Part shown: in pieces, positions 19,255 to 30,439 of the stretch | Layout: the number at the start of each line of letters is the position of its first letter | How positions within the stretch are numbered: position 1 is the stretch's first letter | Assembly: GCA_015222055.1 (NCBI GenBank) | Contig: JADFUR010000117.1 | Location: 1 to 64,000, forward strand | Reading direction: 5' to 3' | Length of the DNA: 64,000 nucleotides | Source of the DNA: Bacteroidota bacterium | GTDB taxonomy: Bacteria; Bacteroidota; Bacteroidia; Bacteroidales; B39-G9 | Position numbers and translations under genes: made by a program | Notes under the pieces: generated by a model | The model's database searches: none | Seen by the model: the letters and a program-made list of their open reading frames with translations, nothing else | What the model was told of the DNA's origin: nothing

Positions 19255-20469
19255 ATGAATTTCCCATTTTACATATCGAAACGCTATTTATTTTCAAAGA
19301 AAAAGCTAAATATAATAAATATTATATCAGCCGTTTCTGTTTTGGGAGTAGCAGTAGGTTCAATGGCATTAATTGTTGTTCTTTCTGTTTTTAATGGATT
19401 TGATGGATTAATAAAATCATTATTTAGTTCATTTGACCCCGATTTAAAAATCACTGTTACTCAAGGCAAAACTTTTTCGATTGACAGCCTATCCTTAAAT
19501 AAAATAAAAAATATTAAGGGTGTTGCATATTACACCGAAATTATTGAAGAAAATTCTTTACTTAAATATGGTGAGAAAATGTACCCTGCTGTCTTAAAAG
19601 GCGTTGGTGATAGCTATGCAAACGTTTCGGGTGTTGACACAATGATTACTCAAGGAAAATTTCTTATAAAACTAAAAGAAAGAAATTTTGCAGTTGTTGG
19701 ACAAAGTGTTGCATATTACTTATCGTTAGGTTTGAATTTTGTTGATCCAATACAAATTTTTGTTCCACGGAGATCTGCCAAATCTAGCTTAAACCCAAAT
19801 AATGCTTTTAATAAAGATTATATTTATCCCACAGGTTTTTTTTCTATTCAACAAGATATTGATTCGAAATTTATTATTGTACCTATTAGGTTTGCAAGAA
19901 AAATACTTGAATATAAAAACAACGAAGTGAGTGCTTTTGAAATAAAATTAAAACAAAATTTCGATTCCGATGATGTAAAAACAGAAATTAATGAAATACT
20001 GGGTGATAATTATTCCATTAAAAATCGTTACGAGCAGCATGAGTTACTTTACAAGATGATGAAATCGGAAAAGTGGGTTATATATTTAATATTATCTTTT
20101 ATTTTAGTAATTGCATCATTTAATATAATTGCATCGATTACCATGCTTATAATCGACAAAAAAAATGATTTAACAACTTTGCGTAGTTTAGGATTAGATT
20201 TAAAAGCTATTAGAAAAATATTCTTTTTTGAAGGAATTATGATTTCAATAATAGGTGCTATAGCAGGAGTATTAATTGGATTTGTGTTGTGTTGGCTTCA
20301 ACAAAAATTTGGATTTATTAAATTACAGGGTGGTTCTTTTATTATTAATTCTTATCCAGTACAAATGCGTTTTTCAGATTTTATTAATACTATAATCATA
20401 GTCTTTTTTATAGGCTCCTTTGCTTCTTTTTATCCTGTACGATATATTACTAAAAAATATTTGATATAG
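19255..20469 (+). CDS. FtsX/LolC-E-like ABC transporter permease
   Basis: 404 aa; 'FPFYISKRYLFSKKKLNIINIISAVSVLGVAVGSMALIVVLSVFNGF'. Confidence 0.93.
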   Translation: MNFPFYISKRYLFSKKKLNIINIISAVSVLGVAVGSMALIVVLSVFNGFDGLIKSLFSSFDPDLKITVTQGKTFSIDSLSLNKIKNIKGVAYYTEIIEENSLLKYGEKMYPAVLKGVGDSYANVSGVDTMITQGKFLIKLKERNFAVVGQSVAYYLSLGLNFVDPIQIFVPRRSAKSSLNPNNAFNKDYIYPTGFFSIQQDIDSKFIIVPIRFARKILEYKNNEVSAFEIKLKQNFDSDDVKTEINEILGDNYSIKNRYEQHELLYKMMKSEKWVIYLILSFILVIASFNIIASITMLIIDKKNDLTTLRSLGLDLKAIRKIFFFEGIMISIIGAIAGVLIGFVLCWLQQKFGFIKLQGGSFIINSYPVQMRFSDFINTIIIVFFIGSFASFYPVRYITKKYLI

Positions 20470-20676
20470 ATTTCAATTCCTTTACAACAAATCATTTAGA
20501 ACCGTTTCGTTTCGGAAAAATAATTTTCGTCATTAAGCATAGCCACTATTCCAAAAATTAAAAAGCAAAGTAATTCAGGGTAACTATCAACAAATTGTTT
20601 CAGGCTTGGCCTCACAAGGACGCCTGTGAAGTGTTTTAGGAGTAAACTATTGTGTTAGAAAAACTGCAATACAATT

Positions 20677-23600
20677 TTAATCACTTAAAGTATATCTTAA
20701 GCTAAATCCAAGATTACTATTTGTGTTTTTATATGTTTGAGAAATTTTTGGAGCATTCGTAATAGTGTCGAAAAAGGCTCTAACAGTCAAATTTTTACTT
20801 AAAACATAATCAACAGTAAATTTTACCGAAATGGTTTTTTGACCTGCTGTTGGGGTATTTTGATCTTCTACTAATTTTCGTGTAAGGGTAATATTGTCTC
20901 TCAGAGAGAAATCGAGTCTTATGTTTAAGTCGCTGTCATAAACTTTTTGTCGCCCACCTGTTTTAATAATTATTTTTACATCATTAAAACGATAACCTGT
21001 TCCCATAACTATTTCTTTTCCTTGAAGTTCGGTTAATTGTTTGTTTTGCAAACTCATTGTAAGGTTTCTGTTTTTTTTATATTCAATTTTTGTAAGAATA
21101 TTGTTTTTCCATGTCATATCAACACTAATAAGAGGGCTGAATTGCTCGCTAAGAGTAAAGCTGTAAATATCATTTTGTGGTATAAAATTCGACAATTGAT
21201 CTCTCATTTCACTAAATCCATCACCATCAGGATCGTTAAAACTTGTGTTGGCGGTATAGCTTCCAATATTAAAAGTTGAAGAATAAGAATGACTAAGAGT
21301 AAATGTTTTAAAATACTTTTTAACAAACTCCATTTTTGCTAAGCCATCATAATTAATACGCCAGTTAGGTTTAATGTTTAATAATGATGGGAATGTTTTA
21401 AGAGTAATACGATTTTCACTAATATTACCATAAGCCGCTAAGAAAGCAGGAATAATAACTTCTTGTGAAGTAGGTCCATAGCCTTCGGGATTATCTGCAG
21501 TACCTTCATAAGGATTTCCTCCATCAGTTTTTCTTGGTCTTTTTTCTGCCAATCGTTGAGCAATAGTGATTCTGTTACTTTTAAATTTTTCGAATGCTTC
21601 TGAATAGTAGTTGTTTGAAGCAGTACCCATTTTTTCAAAAGCAGTTCCAAGAGCAATAAAAGTCATACTAAAATTACCTGAAGTCATTGGATTATATCCA
21701 GTAACATCTCCATTTTCATCTTTAAAAAGTCCGCTTTCCCCGGGATAATAATATTCTGATAATCGTCGTGAAAAGTTTCTGTTTCCAGTAATATCGATTC
21801 GTAATCCATTAATTGGTTCTATTGAACTTCGAACAGAAAAGGTGTTTGTAAAAGTCATCAGGTAAGGACTGTTTAATACAGTATCTGTTGTTAACCAACG
21901 ATTTTCAATAGCTTTTCTTGCAAAATTTTCATCTTGTTTACCTAAAATAAAAGGAAATCCGGGTGCAAAAACCGTACCGATCTTGTTTTGTCCAAGCAGT
22001 TTTGTTTTTTGATTGTAGCCCGGCAAAACAGTTCCATTTTGTTCTGAATAGGTTACAGAAACATTTTTAACAGCCATTAAAGTTCTGGCAATATGCTCTA
22101 AAGCTATAACAATAAGATTGTCTTTAATTTCTTTTTTGCCGGTTACGATTACTTTAATATTTTTCAAATTTTCTTTAGATGTAATAGCAACCCTGTCTTC
22201 ATTAATTACCTTACTTTCAATCGTAACAGCCTTGTTGTTTTCATCAAATGCTTTTACTTCTACTTGTTCTGTTTTTAATTTGTGTAAAATAGATTTTGGC
22301 ACATCAGCTTTTAACTTGATATTATTACGTTCAAATTTTACGTCTTTATATTTGGGTTTAATGTCTTTCTTTTGTTTAGAATTTCTGTATTTTTTATTTA
22401 TATCCTTTAAGAAGCCAACTTTATTGTACAAATTAAGCAAGTTAAATTGTGCAGAGGCTTGTTTCCTGTTTGAGTTTTTTATAACGTTACCAAGGTCGTG
22501 GTCAGCTATTGCTTTTGAGCCAAGTCGCCAGTCATAAGTTGCAGAGTATCTTGTTGTAAGCGAAACCCAGTTAAACATTGGTATTTTATTTATTGGCACT
22601 GTGTACGATAAGTTAAAACGATGATTATAATTTGTAGTAGTACCGCCGTTTTTTATTTCATTTAATATTGTATCTCTTTTTGCCTTATAATCATCTTCAT
22701 CTTTATCTATTAATCCCTCAGGTTCATCAATTCGGGCAATATTATTGGCAGAAAAATCAAATTTTAATGATTTTGTAAGATTATATTTCAAGTTATAAAC
22801 ACGGTTCCAAATAAATTGTTTGTCAAAAGTGGGGTCAAATTTTTGGTCAAGATTATTAATATTTCTTAAAAGCACTTCGTTATATTTCCTGTTCATGTTA
22901 GTTCGGAAAGATATTTGTGTTGGTGCAATATAAAAGTTGAAATCCTTGAGTAGTTTAAAAGCAGGAGCTCTTAATAATTTGGATTTTCTAAAAGGCATAA
23001 TATTTTTAGGAGAATTATTGAAAATATAGTTAATTGAACCCGAATGATTTTTAAGCAAATTGCGTTTTGTGTTAATATTTCTAGATAGTAATTCGCTATA
23101 GGAATAACTTATTCCAATATTTGAAATATTGTAAAATTTTGCTTTCCCCTTTGATTTGTTAATCCCAACATTAGTGAAGTTTAAACTTTTTCGTCTGGTG
23201 TAGGTCTGCGATATTTTTTTTATCGAATCTTTCTCTTGAGTCGACAAAGAAGGGTCGTCTAATGTTACTTCTAAAGGAATATCTGCATCAAGCGGGTTAT
23301 ATTGAGGATTAATGAAACTCTCAGAATATCCAACATACATAGGGATTCTAACTTGTGCTTTTTTAGGAAAAAACTTACCAAGTTCAAAATTCGACGCCAA
23401 GTCATATTGATAAGCATCTTCTTTACTTCGTTCACTAACTTTTTTCTCAATACTACCAAAACCAGGTTTTTGTGTGCTTCCTGCAAGAGTAATTGTTGCA
23501 AAATCTGCTAACTTGGCAGTAATTCTTGCATTAGCAGCCCAACCACCTTGTTCTTTAAAATCTGTTAACCTAAGTTCGTCTACCCATATTTCACCAGATT

Positions 23601-26600
23601 TTATGTCGCCATCATCGGAAAGCGAATTGAATTTTTGTCTTGGGTTTCGTACTCCGAGCATTATTGTACGAATTTTACTTAAATTTGGATTTCCTTTTAT
23701 TCTAACACGATTTTTGCCATCAGCAAGCTCATAAATTGTTGATAAAGAAATTGTTGATCCTGCAGTTCTAATGTCATTATTACGAAGCTGTTTTACACTT
23801 AAAAGCAATTCAAAATCTATATCTAAACGATTTTCGTCTGGCCAAATAAGCTCTCTGTCGGTAGTTCCCGGAGGAGTTACGTCTAATGGAATTTCATATT
23901 CATAATAATTATCTTGAAAATCTGAACCCAATCGTACAAATACAGATAAATCACCATCATTCAAAATTTGATTTTCAGAAAATGCCTCAGCATGTACTTC
24001 CATCTTAATTTTTTTATATTCGCGTACATCCATGTTTACATTTTTGTATGCCGCTTTTGAATATCCGTCGCTTAGTGAATCAACTTCTAAAACTAATGAT
24101 TGCTCATTCATTTCCCGCAATTGAATATTAGAAACATCTTTTTCCCTATCAATTCCCGGAGGTAAAACATAAGGTATTGGTTGTCTACTACCGTTTTCTT
24201 CAATACTAACTGTTGCTATATTAAAAGATGCTGCAGATAAGTCATTATCTTCAACCAATGCCTCATCAGCTTCTTTTAGTACATAATTATATTTTCTCCA
24301 TTCTCCTCTTACTAATTCTAATTTTGCAAATCGTAATACTATTGGTTTATCAAAGCCTTTTAAAAACATTCTCATAAATCGAATAGACTTAAAATCTTTT
24401 ATTGATCCTATGGTTTTGTTTGGAGAATTTATTGGCACTTTAAACTGATACCAATTAACAGCTCTTGTTTGTCCGTTTTTTAATTTAACATTAGTTTTTT
24501 GCATATCAGTTACATAATTATAACCAACTTTTAAATTTTCAGGACTAAGATTTATTTTATATTGAAAATAGCTCTCAGATTCACTTAAGGTGTTATCGTG
24601 ATTAATATCTTCAACATCAGGCAATGTGGTTGATGATGTTGGGAATGACTCTGTTGATTGTTCTGATGATGGTGAATTACCTTCTAAATTGTTGTAGTTT
24701 TTATATCGCTCTAATATATTAGCACTTTTATCATCATAATATTTACCTCTAAAATAATGATAATCATCGCTTGACGGGTCATCATAAGCACCCGTATAGG
24801 CAACTGAATTTTTACCATACTTATTTTCAATAATATTCAAATAATCAACAACATCACCATTATAAAAAGACCTTTCATCGTCACTATTTAAGCCGTCAAG
24901 ACCAACGTCCTGATATTGTCGTGAATTAGATTCATTATCAAAAGCATTTACCATTGATTGCTGGAGAGGAATTCGGCCCCAGTTAGTTGTGTCAACCATT
25001 GTTATATTATCAGAAGTAGGTAAACCATTTTCAAAACTTTTACGAGAATCTTTTAAAACATCTTCCGAAATATTTCCTAAATTAATGTAAAAAGCAGCGT
25101 CATTATTTTCTCTTTTTATATTGTTTATTGTATCTTCTGCAAAAGGATCCATTACCCAAAATTCTACATATTCAATATTAGCAGATTCAAAATCGTTTGT
25201 CGTGATTTTACGCATAATCCCTCCCCATCGAGATTCCGGGTCGTTTAACATTCCATTTTCATCAATTCCCTTAGAATATGAAGAAGTATCTGAATCAAAA
25301 TTATAAGGACCTTTCTCTTGAGGATAATATGCAAGGTTTAAAATTTGCATTTCTGTTATAATGTTGTTTTGAGATTGTTTATTTGGAAATATTTCTTTTT
25401 CAAATATTGGTCTTACATATAAGCTTGATTGCTGCTCTGAGCTAACAGGTGTTCCTCCTTTTGAGAATAATGGGTCGATATAATACCAAGCAAATTTTGC
25501 TCTGTTAAAGCCATAGGCAATATCATTATTCAGATTTGCTTCGCGAAACAACTCCTCTTGTCCTTGTGGAGTACTTGATAATACCCAGCCACCTATTGAT
25601 TTAATGTCAATTGTTGATTTACTACCTTCAAAATCGTCAATATACGATTCTCCATTACCTTTAATTGATTTTGAATGACCCGGTATTAAATGAGCAAATT
25701 CACCATTAATGGATATTGTAGATTTCTCTTTTGTTTCAATAAGTGGTAATTTGTCAATTAATCGAGTAAGAATTGGTGCTTCGGTACGAAAAGAACCGTT
25801 AAAGCCCCAAATTGTATTTGAAATAGGTTCGTCACCAATGTTAACTTTTTGTGTTAAAGGGTGTTCATTTAAATTTAATATGGTTGCCCCAATATTAAAA
25901 TTATCAGAAAATCGATAATCTAAATGACTTCCCATCAATCGTTTAGTTTGAATACTAAACATTGAATTGCTCTCTAATGATATTTTAATTGGAGTACCAG
26001 ATTCTAACAAACCCTGATTAATAATTTTAACTCTTCCTAAAGCATAATCAACAGTATAATCTTGGTTTTCTGCCAATTGCATTCCTCCGGCTGTTACAAC
26101 AACCGATCCCTCAGGAACGCTAATTGCATTAAGTGATATTTCTGAGCTAGACGAAGATTGGTATTCTCCTGTAAGAAAAAATTTATTTTTTTCTGCTAAC
26201 TGCTTTGCCATATTTTGAGTAGAGTCATATAATTCTTGAAAAACATATTTAGTGGCAACATCATTATTTATTTTTTCTTTAAGATATTTGCCAAACGGTT
26301 CCAAAACAGGAAAAATAATTCTACCATTTGAGGCATTAATAGTATAACCATCAATAAAATCAAACACGCCATCACCATCTTTTGCTAGTTCTAATTGCGA
26401 ATTCAAATTATCTAAATTTAATGCTCTTAATAAGGTTTTCCCATTAATATCTCCCGCAGGTATAGTATAAACAGGACCTCCTGTTTCGTCATCGTTATAC
26501 ATAACGTCGAATTTAAAATCTTTACTGTTCACTTGGTATGCCCCAATTGAGTATATATTTTTCATCATTAATTTCCAAGTTGGAAGTTGCGGACTAAACG

Positions 26601-28125
26601 ATGTTCCTTTTAAAAGTTTTAAAACAAGAGTTTTTGGTGCATCAACACCTTCATTAGAAAATTCACCTACTTGATATATTTTACCTCCGGCAGTATATTC
26701 AAAAGCAACAGCCAACACCTCGTCACCATTTAAAGCTGTGTTTAATGAAACATAACCCAGTTTGTCATTAATTTTATATTCAGAAGAAGACAAAGGACGT
26801 GCGTTTTCAATTTTTTCATAATCTTGTCCGCCCACAAAATTTGCAGCTATAAAATCAGGCTCCGATAGAATTCGCGTTACATCGTTAATATTTCTAATTT
26901 CCGAATTTGAATTAACCATCATGTCGTACAGGCTGTTTAAATCATTATCGGGGTAATTTCCTGTTCCCGTTTGAGCTATAAAAGGTTTTGCATAAATATT
27001 TCTATCTGCTTCACCAATATCCATAAATGCTAAAATGTTTCTTGAGTTTTGAAAATTACTTGTTTTGTTTGTAACCCATACTTCAATTTTAGTAATATTA
27101 ATGCTTGAATTAATTACAGGAAGATTTTCTAATGCCCCATTATAGTGTTCTTTAAAATATTGTGATAAGAAAAAATGGCGATTGGCATCGTAATCGGAAG
27201 CGGATATTTCAAAAGTATTTTTTTGTGCACCTCCCTGAACTTCAATAACAGATGTTTGTCCGTTTTGTTTCGAGAAAACCGTTGTAACACTTAATTTTCC
27301 AAATTTAAGTTCTGTTAATATTCCAAATAAACTTTGGCTACCTGTGATTAACGAGCCAGACAATGGGAGAGACACATTTCCTGCTTCAATTTTTTGAATG
27401 ATGTCATCTTCTTTTCCGTGATATTGAAGCTTCATTTTATTATCGAATTCAAAACTAGATTCTGTGTTATAACTAACACCTAGTTCTAAATTATCTCCAA
27501 TTTTTCCTTTAACATTCATTTGAATTTTTTCCTTAAAATCAAATGTTGTGTTTTTTCTTAGTTCTTCGGCTAAAAGGGGATTATCAGTTTTTGTCATAAT
27601 TAATCCGAATGACAACTCAGCTGTTCCCCGTGGTGTTATGTCGATTGTGTTGCTACCAAAAATTGTTTGAAAAACTTCACCGCCAACATGTAATTTAGGT
27701 ATTAACGATGTTTGGTGTTCAAAACTTTCGCTTTCTACTTTTTGTCGCCAATATTCTTTTGTCGATTTTTCAAAATCATATTTCATATAATTTTTTTGCG
27801 ACATAGAAGAGGGTAGCCTGTAATTAAATTTACCAATTTTTTTAGTAAATTCATACTGGTTTGTTTCCGGATTATATTTAATTTCTGTTTTTATATTTGA
27901 AGGAGATTTTAAATATAAATCTGATTGTTTATCTGTTGAAAGATATTGGTGATTCGATTCGTCTTTAAAAGGATATTGTAGTTGCGTAGTATCTACTTCA
28001 ACAAAATTTGTGTCACTCAAACAAATGAAAGAAAATTTGTTGAAATTAATAGCTTTTGCTTCAATATTGAATGAAATTAATATTAATGCAAAAATTGTAA
28101 ATATGTTAAAAGATAATTTTTTCAA
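20677..28125 (-). CDS. sprA: Cell-surface protein SprA/Sov, T9SS outer-membrane translocon
   Basis: 2482 aa; signal peptide; 'YIDDFEGSKSTIDIKS', 'SGEIWVDELRLTDFKEQGGWAANARI'; adjacent to ruvA. Confidence 0.95.
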   Translation of the reverse strand: MKKLSFNIFTIFALILISFNIEAKAINFNKFSFICLSDTNFVEVDTTQLQYPFKDESNHQYLSTDKQSDLYLKSPSNIKTEIKYNPETNQYEFTKKIGKFNYRLPSSMSQKNYMKYDFEKSTKEYWRQKVESESFEHQTSLIPKLHVGGEVFQTIFGSNTIDITPRGTAELSFGLIMTKTDNPLLAEELRKNTTFDFKEKIQMNVKGKIGDNLELGVSYNTESSFEFDNKMKLQYHGKEDDIIQKIEAGNVSLPLSGSLITGSQSLFGILTELKFGKLSVTTVFSKQNGQTSVIEVQGGAQKNTFEISASDYDANRHFFLSQYFKEHYNGALENLPVINSSINITKIEVWVTNKTSNFQNSRNILAFMDIGEADRNIYAKPFIAQTGTGNYPDNDLNSLYDMMVNSNSEIRNINDVTRILSEPDFIAANFVGGQDYEKIENARPLSSSEYKINDKLGYVSLNTALNGDEVLAVAFEYTAGGKIYQVGEFSNEGVDAPKTLVLKLLKGTSFSPQLPTWKLMMKNIYSIGAYQVNSKDFKFDVMYNDDETGGPVYTIPAGDINGKTLLRALNLDNLNSQLELAKDGDGVFDFIDGYTINASNGRIIFPVLEPFGKYLKEKINNDVATKYVFQELYDSTQNMAKQLAEKNKFFLTGEYQSSSSSEISLNAISVPEGSVVVTAGGMQLAENQDYTVDYALGRVKIINQGLLESGTPIKISLESNSMFSIQTKRLMGSHLDYRFSDNFNIGATILNLNEHPLTQKVNIGDEPISNTIWGFNGSFRTEAPILTRLIDKLPLIETKEKSTISINGEFAHLIPGHSKSIKGNGESYIDDFEGSKSTIDIKSIGGWVLSSTPQGQEELFREANLNNDIAYGFNRAKFAWYYIDPLFSKGGTPVSSEQQSSLYVRPIFEKEIFPNKQSQNNIITEMQILNLAYYPQEKGPYNFDSDTSSYSKGIDENGMLNDPESRWGGIMRKITTNDFESANIEYVEFWVMDPFAEDTINNIKRENNDAAFYINLGNISEDVLKDSRKSFENGLPTSDNITMVDTTNWGRIPLQQSMVNAFDNESNSRQYQDVGLDGLNSDDERSFYNGDVVDYLNIIENKYGKNSVAYTGAYDDPSSDDYHYFRGKYYDDKSANILERYKNYNNLEGNSPSSEQSTESFPTSSTTLPDVEDINHDNTLSESESYFQYKINLSPENLKVGYNYVTDMQKTNVKLKNGQTRAVNWYQFKVPINSPNKTIGSIKDFKSIRFMRMFLKGFDKPIVLRFAKLELVRGEWRKYNYVLKEADEALVEDNDLSAASFNIATVSIEENGSRQPIPYVLPPGIDREKDVSNIQLREMNEQSLVLEVDSLSDGYSKAAYKNVNMDVREYKKIKMEVHAEAFSENQILNDGDLSVFVRLGSDFQDNYYEYEIPLDVTPPGTTDRELIWPDENRLDIDFELLLSVKQLRNNDIRTAGSTISLSTIYELADGKNRVRIKGNPNLSKIRTIMLGVRNPRQKFNSLSDDGDIKSGEIWVDELRLTDFKEQGGWAANARITAKLADFATITLAGSTQKPGFGSIEKKVSERSKEDAYQYDLASNFELGKFFPKKAQVRIPMYVGYSESFINPQYNPLDADIPLEVTLDDPSLSTQEKDSIKKISQTYTRRKSLNFTNVGINKSKGKAKFYNISNIGISYSYSELLSRNINTKRNLLKNHSGSINYIFNNSPKNIMPFRKSKLLRAPAFKLLKDFNFYIAPTQISFRTNMNRKYNEVLLRNINNLDQKFDPTFDKQFIWNRVYNLKYNLTKSLKFDFSANNIARIDEPEGLIDKDEDDYKAKRDTILNEIKNGGTTTNYNHRFNLSYTVPINKIPMFNWVSLTTRYSATYDWRLGSKAIADHDLGNVIKNSNRKQASAQFNLLNLYNKVGFLKDINKKYRNSKQKKDIKPKYKDVKFERNNIKLKADVPKSILHKLKTEQVEVKAFDENNKAVTIESKVINEDRVAITSKENLKNIKVIVTGKKEIKDNLIVIALEHIARTLMAVKNVSVTYSEQNGTVLPGYNQKTKLLGQNKIGTVFAPGFPFILGKQDENFARKAIENRWLTTDTVLNSPYLMTFTNTFSVRSSIEPINGLRIDITGNRNFSRRLSEYYYPGESGLFKDENGDVTGYNPMTSGNFSMTFIALGTAFEKMGTASNNYYSEAFEKFKSNRITIAQRLAEKRPRKTDGGNPYEGTADNPEGYGPTSQEVIIPAFLAAYGNISENRITLKTFPSLLNIKPNWRINYDGLAKMEFVKKYFKTFTLSHSYSSTFNIGSYTANTSFNDPDGDGFSEMRDQLSNFIPQNDIYSFTLSEQFSPLISVDMTWKNNILTKIEYKKNRNLTMSLQNKQLTELQGKEIVMGTGYRFNDVKIIIKTGGRQKVYDSDLNIRLDFSLRDNITLTRKLVEDQNTPTAGQKTISVKFTVDYVLSKNLTVRAFFDTITNAPKISQTYKNTNSNLGFSLRYTLSD

Positions 28126-28148
28126 GAAGCCTTCGATGAATTTTGTTA

Positions 28149-28772
28149 TTAAAGTCGTTTCAATGCTAATTTTATTAATTCCTCAATGTCTAAATTATTA
28201 TTTTCGCTAATAATTTTGTTAAGAACCTTTTCAACTGCATTTTTTGAAAAACCTAACATTACTAATCCAGATAACGCTTCATCTTTGTTTGTATTGTTTT
28301 GAGAGCTTAAAAATTCTCCTGTTTCTTCAAATTTTCCTAATTTATCTTTTAAATCAATAATAATTCTTTGTGCCGATTTTGCCCCAATACCTTTAACACT
28401 TTTCAAAAGAGTTACATTATTAGTATTAATTGCCTCTTTAATCTCGAATGATGATAAGGAAGAAAGCATCATTCGTGCTGTGTTTGGACCAATGCCAGAA
28501 ACAGATATTAATAATTCGAAAATTTCCCTTTCTTTTTTGTCAAAAAAACCATACAAAATATGTGCATCTTCTCTAATTGTTTGATGTATATATAATAAAC
28601 ACTCTTTTTTTTCAGATAGTTTTGAATAAGTATTGAGTGAAATATTTATAAAATATCCTATACCATGAGCATCAACAACAGCATAGGTGGGATTTATTTC
28701 AATTAAATTGCCTTTTATATATTCGTACATTTTTTGTTTTTTTAATTTGCGAAAATAACAATAAATTCTCAA
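28149..28772 (-). CDS. ruvA: Holliday junction branch migration protein RuvA
   Basis: 'MYEYIKGNLIEINPTYAVVDAHGIGYFI...SVSGIGPNTARMMLSSL'; true start probably the internal Met at 'MYEYIKG'. Confidence 0.93.
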   Translation of the reverse strand: MRIYCYFRKLKKQKMYEYIKGNLIEINPTYAVVDAHGIGYFINISLNTYSKLSEKKECLLYIHQTIREDAHILYGFFDKKEREIFELLISVSGIGPNTARMMLSSLSSFEIKEAINTNNVTLLKSVKGIGAKSAQRIIIDLKDKLGKFEETGEFLSSQNNTNKDEALSGLVMLGFSKNAVEKVLNKIISENNNLDIEELIKLALKRL

Positions 28773-28872
28773 AAAAACTTTGAAAGCAAATTGATATAAA
28801 TAAAAATCATAAAAAAAATTTGGGGGCTTGCTTAATCGACTAATTTACTATGTATCTAAATGAAACATAATG

Positions 28873-29247
28873 CTAAATATATTTATAAATTATAGCAATC
28901 AATTTATTTATATTGATTGGTTTAACAATATAATCGTCACAACCAGATTCTTTACCTAATATTTTTCCGTTTTCAATATTAAATGCCGTTTGAACGATTA
29001 TTGGCACATTCATATTAATCTTTTTTATTTCTTTAGTAGCATCAAAACCATCAATTTCTGGCATACGAATATCCATAAGAATGAGGTTGATTTTTTGATT
29101 ATTTCTGTAAATGTCAATTGCTTCTTTCCCATTAATTGCTCTAATTATATTCACTTCTGTTTCTTGTAAAATTTTTTCAAGAAACAGAAAGTTTACGTCA
29201 ACATCTTCAGCAATAAGAATTGTTTTATCAGACCAATTGTAGCTCAT
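28873..29247 (-). CDS. Stand-alone response-regulator receiver domain
   Basis: 124 aa; 'ILIAEDVDVN', phospho-acceptor 'LILMDIRMPEIDG', 'YIVKPI'; no output domain. Confidence 0.92.
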   Translation of the reverse strand: MSYNWSDKTILIAEDVDVNFLFLEKILQETEVNIIRAINGKEAIDIYRNNQKINLILMDIRMPEIDGFDATKEIKKINMNVPIIVQTAFNIENGKILGKESGCDDYIVKPININKLIAIIYKYI

Positions 29248-29391
29248 AATTAATTAATTAAAAAGCGAATGTATGAAAAAAATTAATAAAAAAGAACTAA
29301 TATTAAAAATAATAAAATACAATCAATCAAAAATATTTGTGATAAAAAAACGAATAATTAAAATTTCAAAGCTTCTTTTTAAGAATAAAAT

Positions 29392-30417
29392 TTATGAATT
29401 TTTAGATGCATTTTTAAATTCTTTTCTGTTTTTATAAATATCACAAGCCAAATATAACGCCTGTCTAAAAGAATTTGTAGAGGCAATGTTTTTGCCTACA
29501 ATATCATAAGCTGTTCCGTGTGCAGGTGATGTTCTAATTATTGGTAATCCTACAGTATAGTTAACTCCTGAATCAAAAGAAATTGCTTTAAAAGGAGCCA
29601 AACCTTGGTCGTGATACATTGCCAAAATAGCATCAAATTGTTTAAAACTGTTTGATCCAAAAAAACCATCTGCTGAATATGGTCCAATGGCTAAAATATT
29701 TTCTTTTCGTGCTTTTTCTATTGAAGGTCCAATAATATATTTTTCTTCATTGCCAATAACGCCATGGTCTCCGGCATGAGGATTTAGACCTAAAACAGCA
29801 ATTTTTGGTTTTCTTATTGCAAAATCTTCAATTAATGATTTGTTCATTAATCGTAAATTTTTGAGAATATTTTCCTCGGTAATTTGTTCTGCAACTTCTG
29901 AAATAGGTATATGCCCTGTAACAACACCAACCCTCAAAACATCACTAACCATCATCATTAAAACATCATCAGAATTAAATTTATCTTTTAAATATTCTGT
30001 ATGACCCGGAAAATGAAACTCTTTTGATTGAATATTATTTTTATTTATTGGTGCCGTTATTAAAACATCAATTTTATTATCCTTCAAATCTTGAGTTGCT
30101 CTTTCAAGTGCAATAAATGAAGCATTACCGGCAATTTCTGTGCTTTTGCCGAATTCAACTTTAACATTATCGTCTAAACAATTAATGATATTTGCTCTTT
30201 TAATATTTGCCTCTTCTGGTTTTGAAATAGAATTCAAACTGAAGTTGCTGACATTTAACGCCTTACGGTGATATGCAGCTACTTTTGAAGATCCATAAAC
30301 AATGGGAGTGCAAAAGTCAAAAATTCTATTATCTAATAATGCCTTAATAATAATTTCGTAACTTATTCCATTTATGTCTCCATGTGAAATACCAACTCTT
30401 ATTTTATGTCTATCCAT
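29392..30417 (-). CDS. pdxA: 4-hydroxythreonine-4-phosphate dehydrogenase
   Basis: 'VGISHGDINGISYEII', 'GLNPHAGDHGVIGNEE', 'AMYHDQGLAPFKAI'. Confidence 0.95.
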   Translation of the reverse strand: MDRHKIRVGISHGDINGISYEIIIKALLDNRIFDFCTPIVYGSSKVAAYHRKALNVSNFSLNSISKPEEANIKRANIINCLDDNVKVEFGKSTEIAGNASFIALERATQDLKDNKIDVLITAPINKNNIQSKEFHFPGHTEYLKDKFNSDDVLMMMVSDVLRVGVVTGHIPISEVAEQITEENILKNLRLMNKSLIEDFAIRKPKIAVLGLNPHAGDHGVIGNEEKYIIGPSIEKARKENILAIGPYSADGFFGSNSFKQFDAILAMYHDQGLAPFKAISFDSGVNYTVGLPIIRTSPAHGTAYDIVGKNIASTNSFRQALYLACDIYKNRKEFKNASKNS

Positions 30418-30439
30418 TATATTAGAATTAATTTATTAT

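Noticed and set aside
22118-22537. 139-aa plus-strand ORF
   Set aside because: Antisense shadow of sprA.
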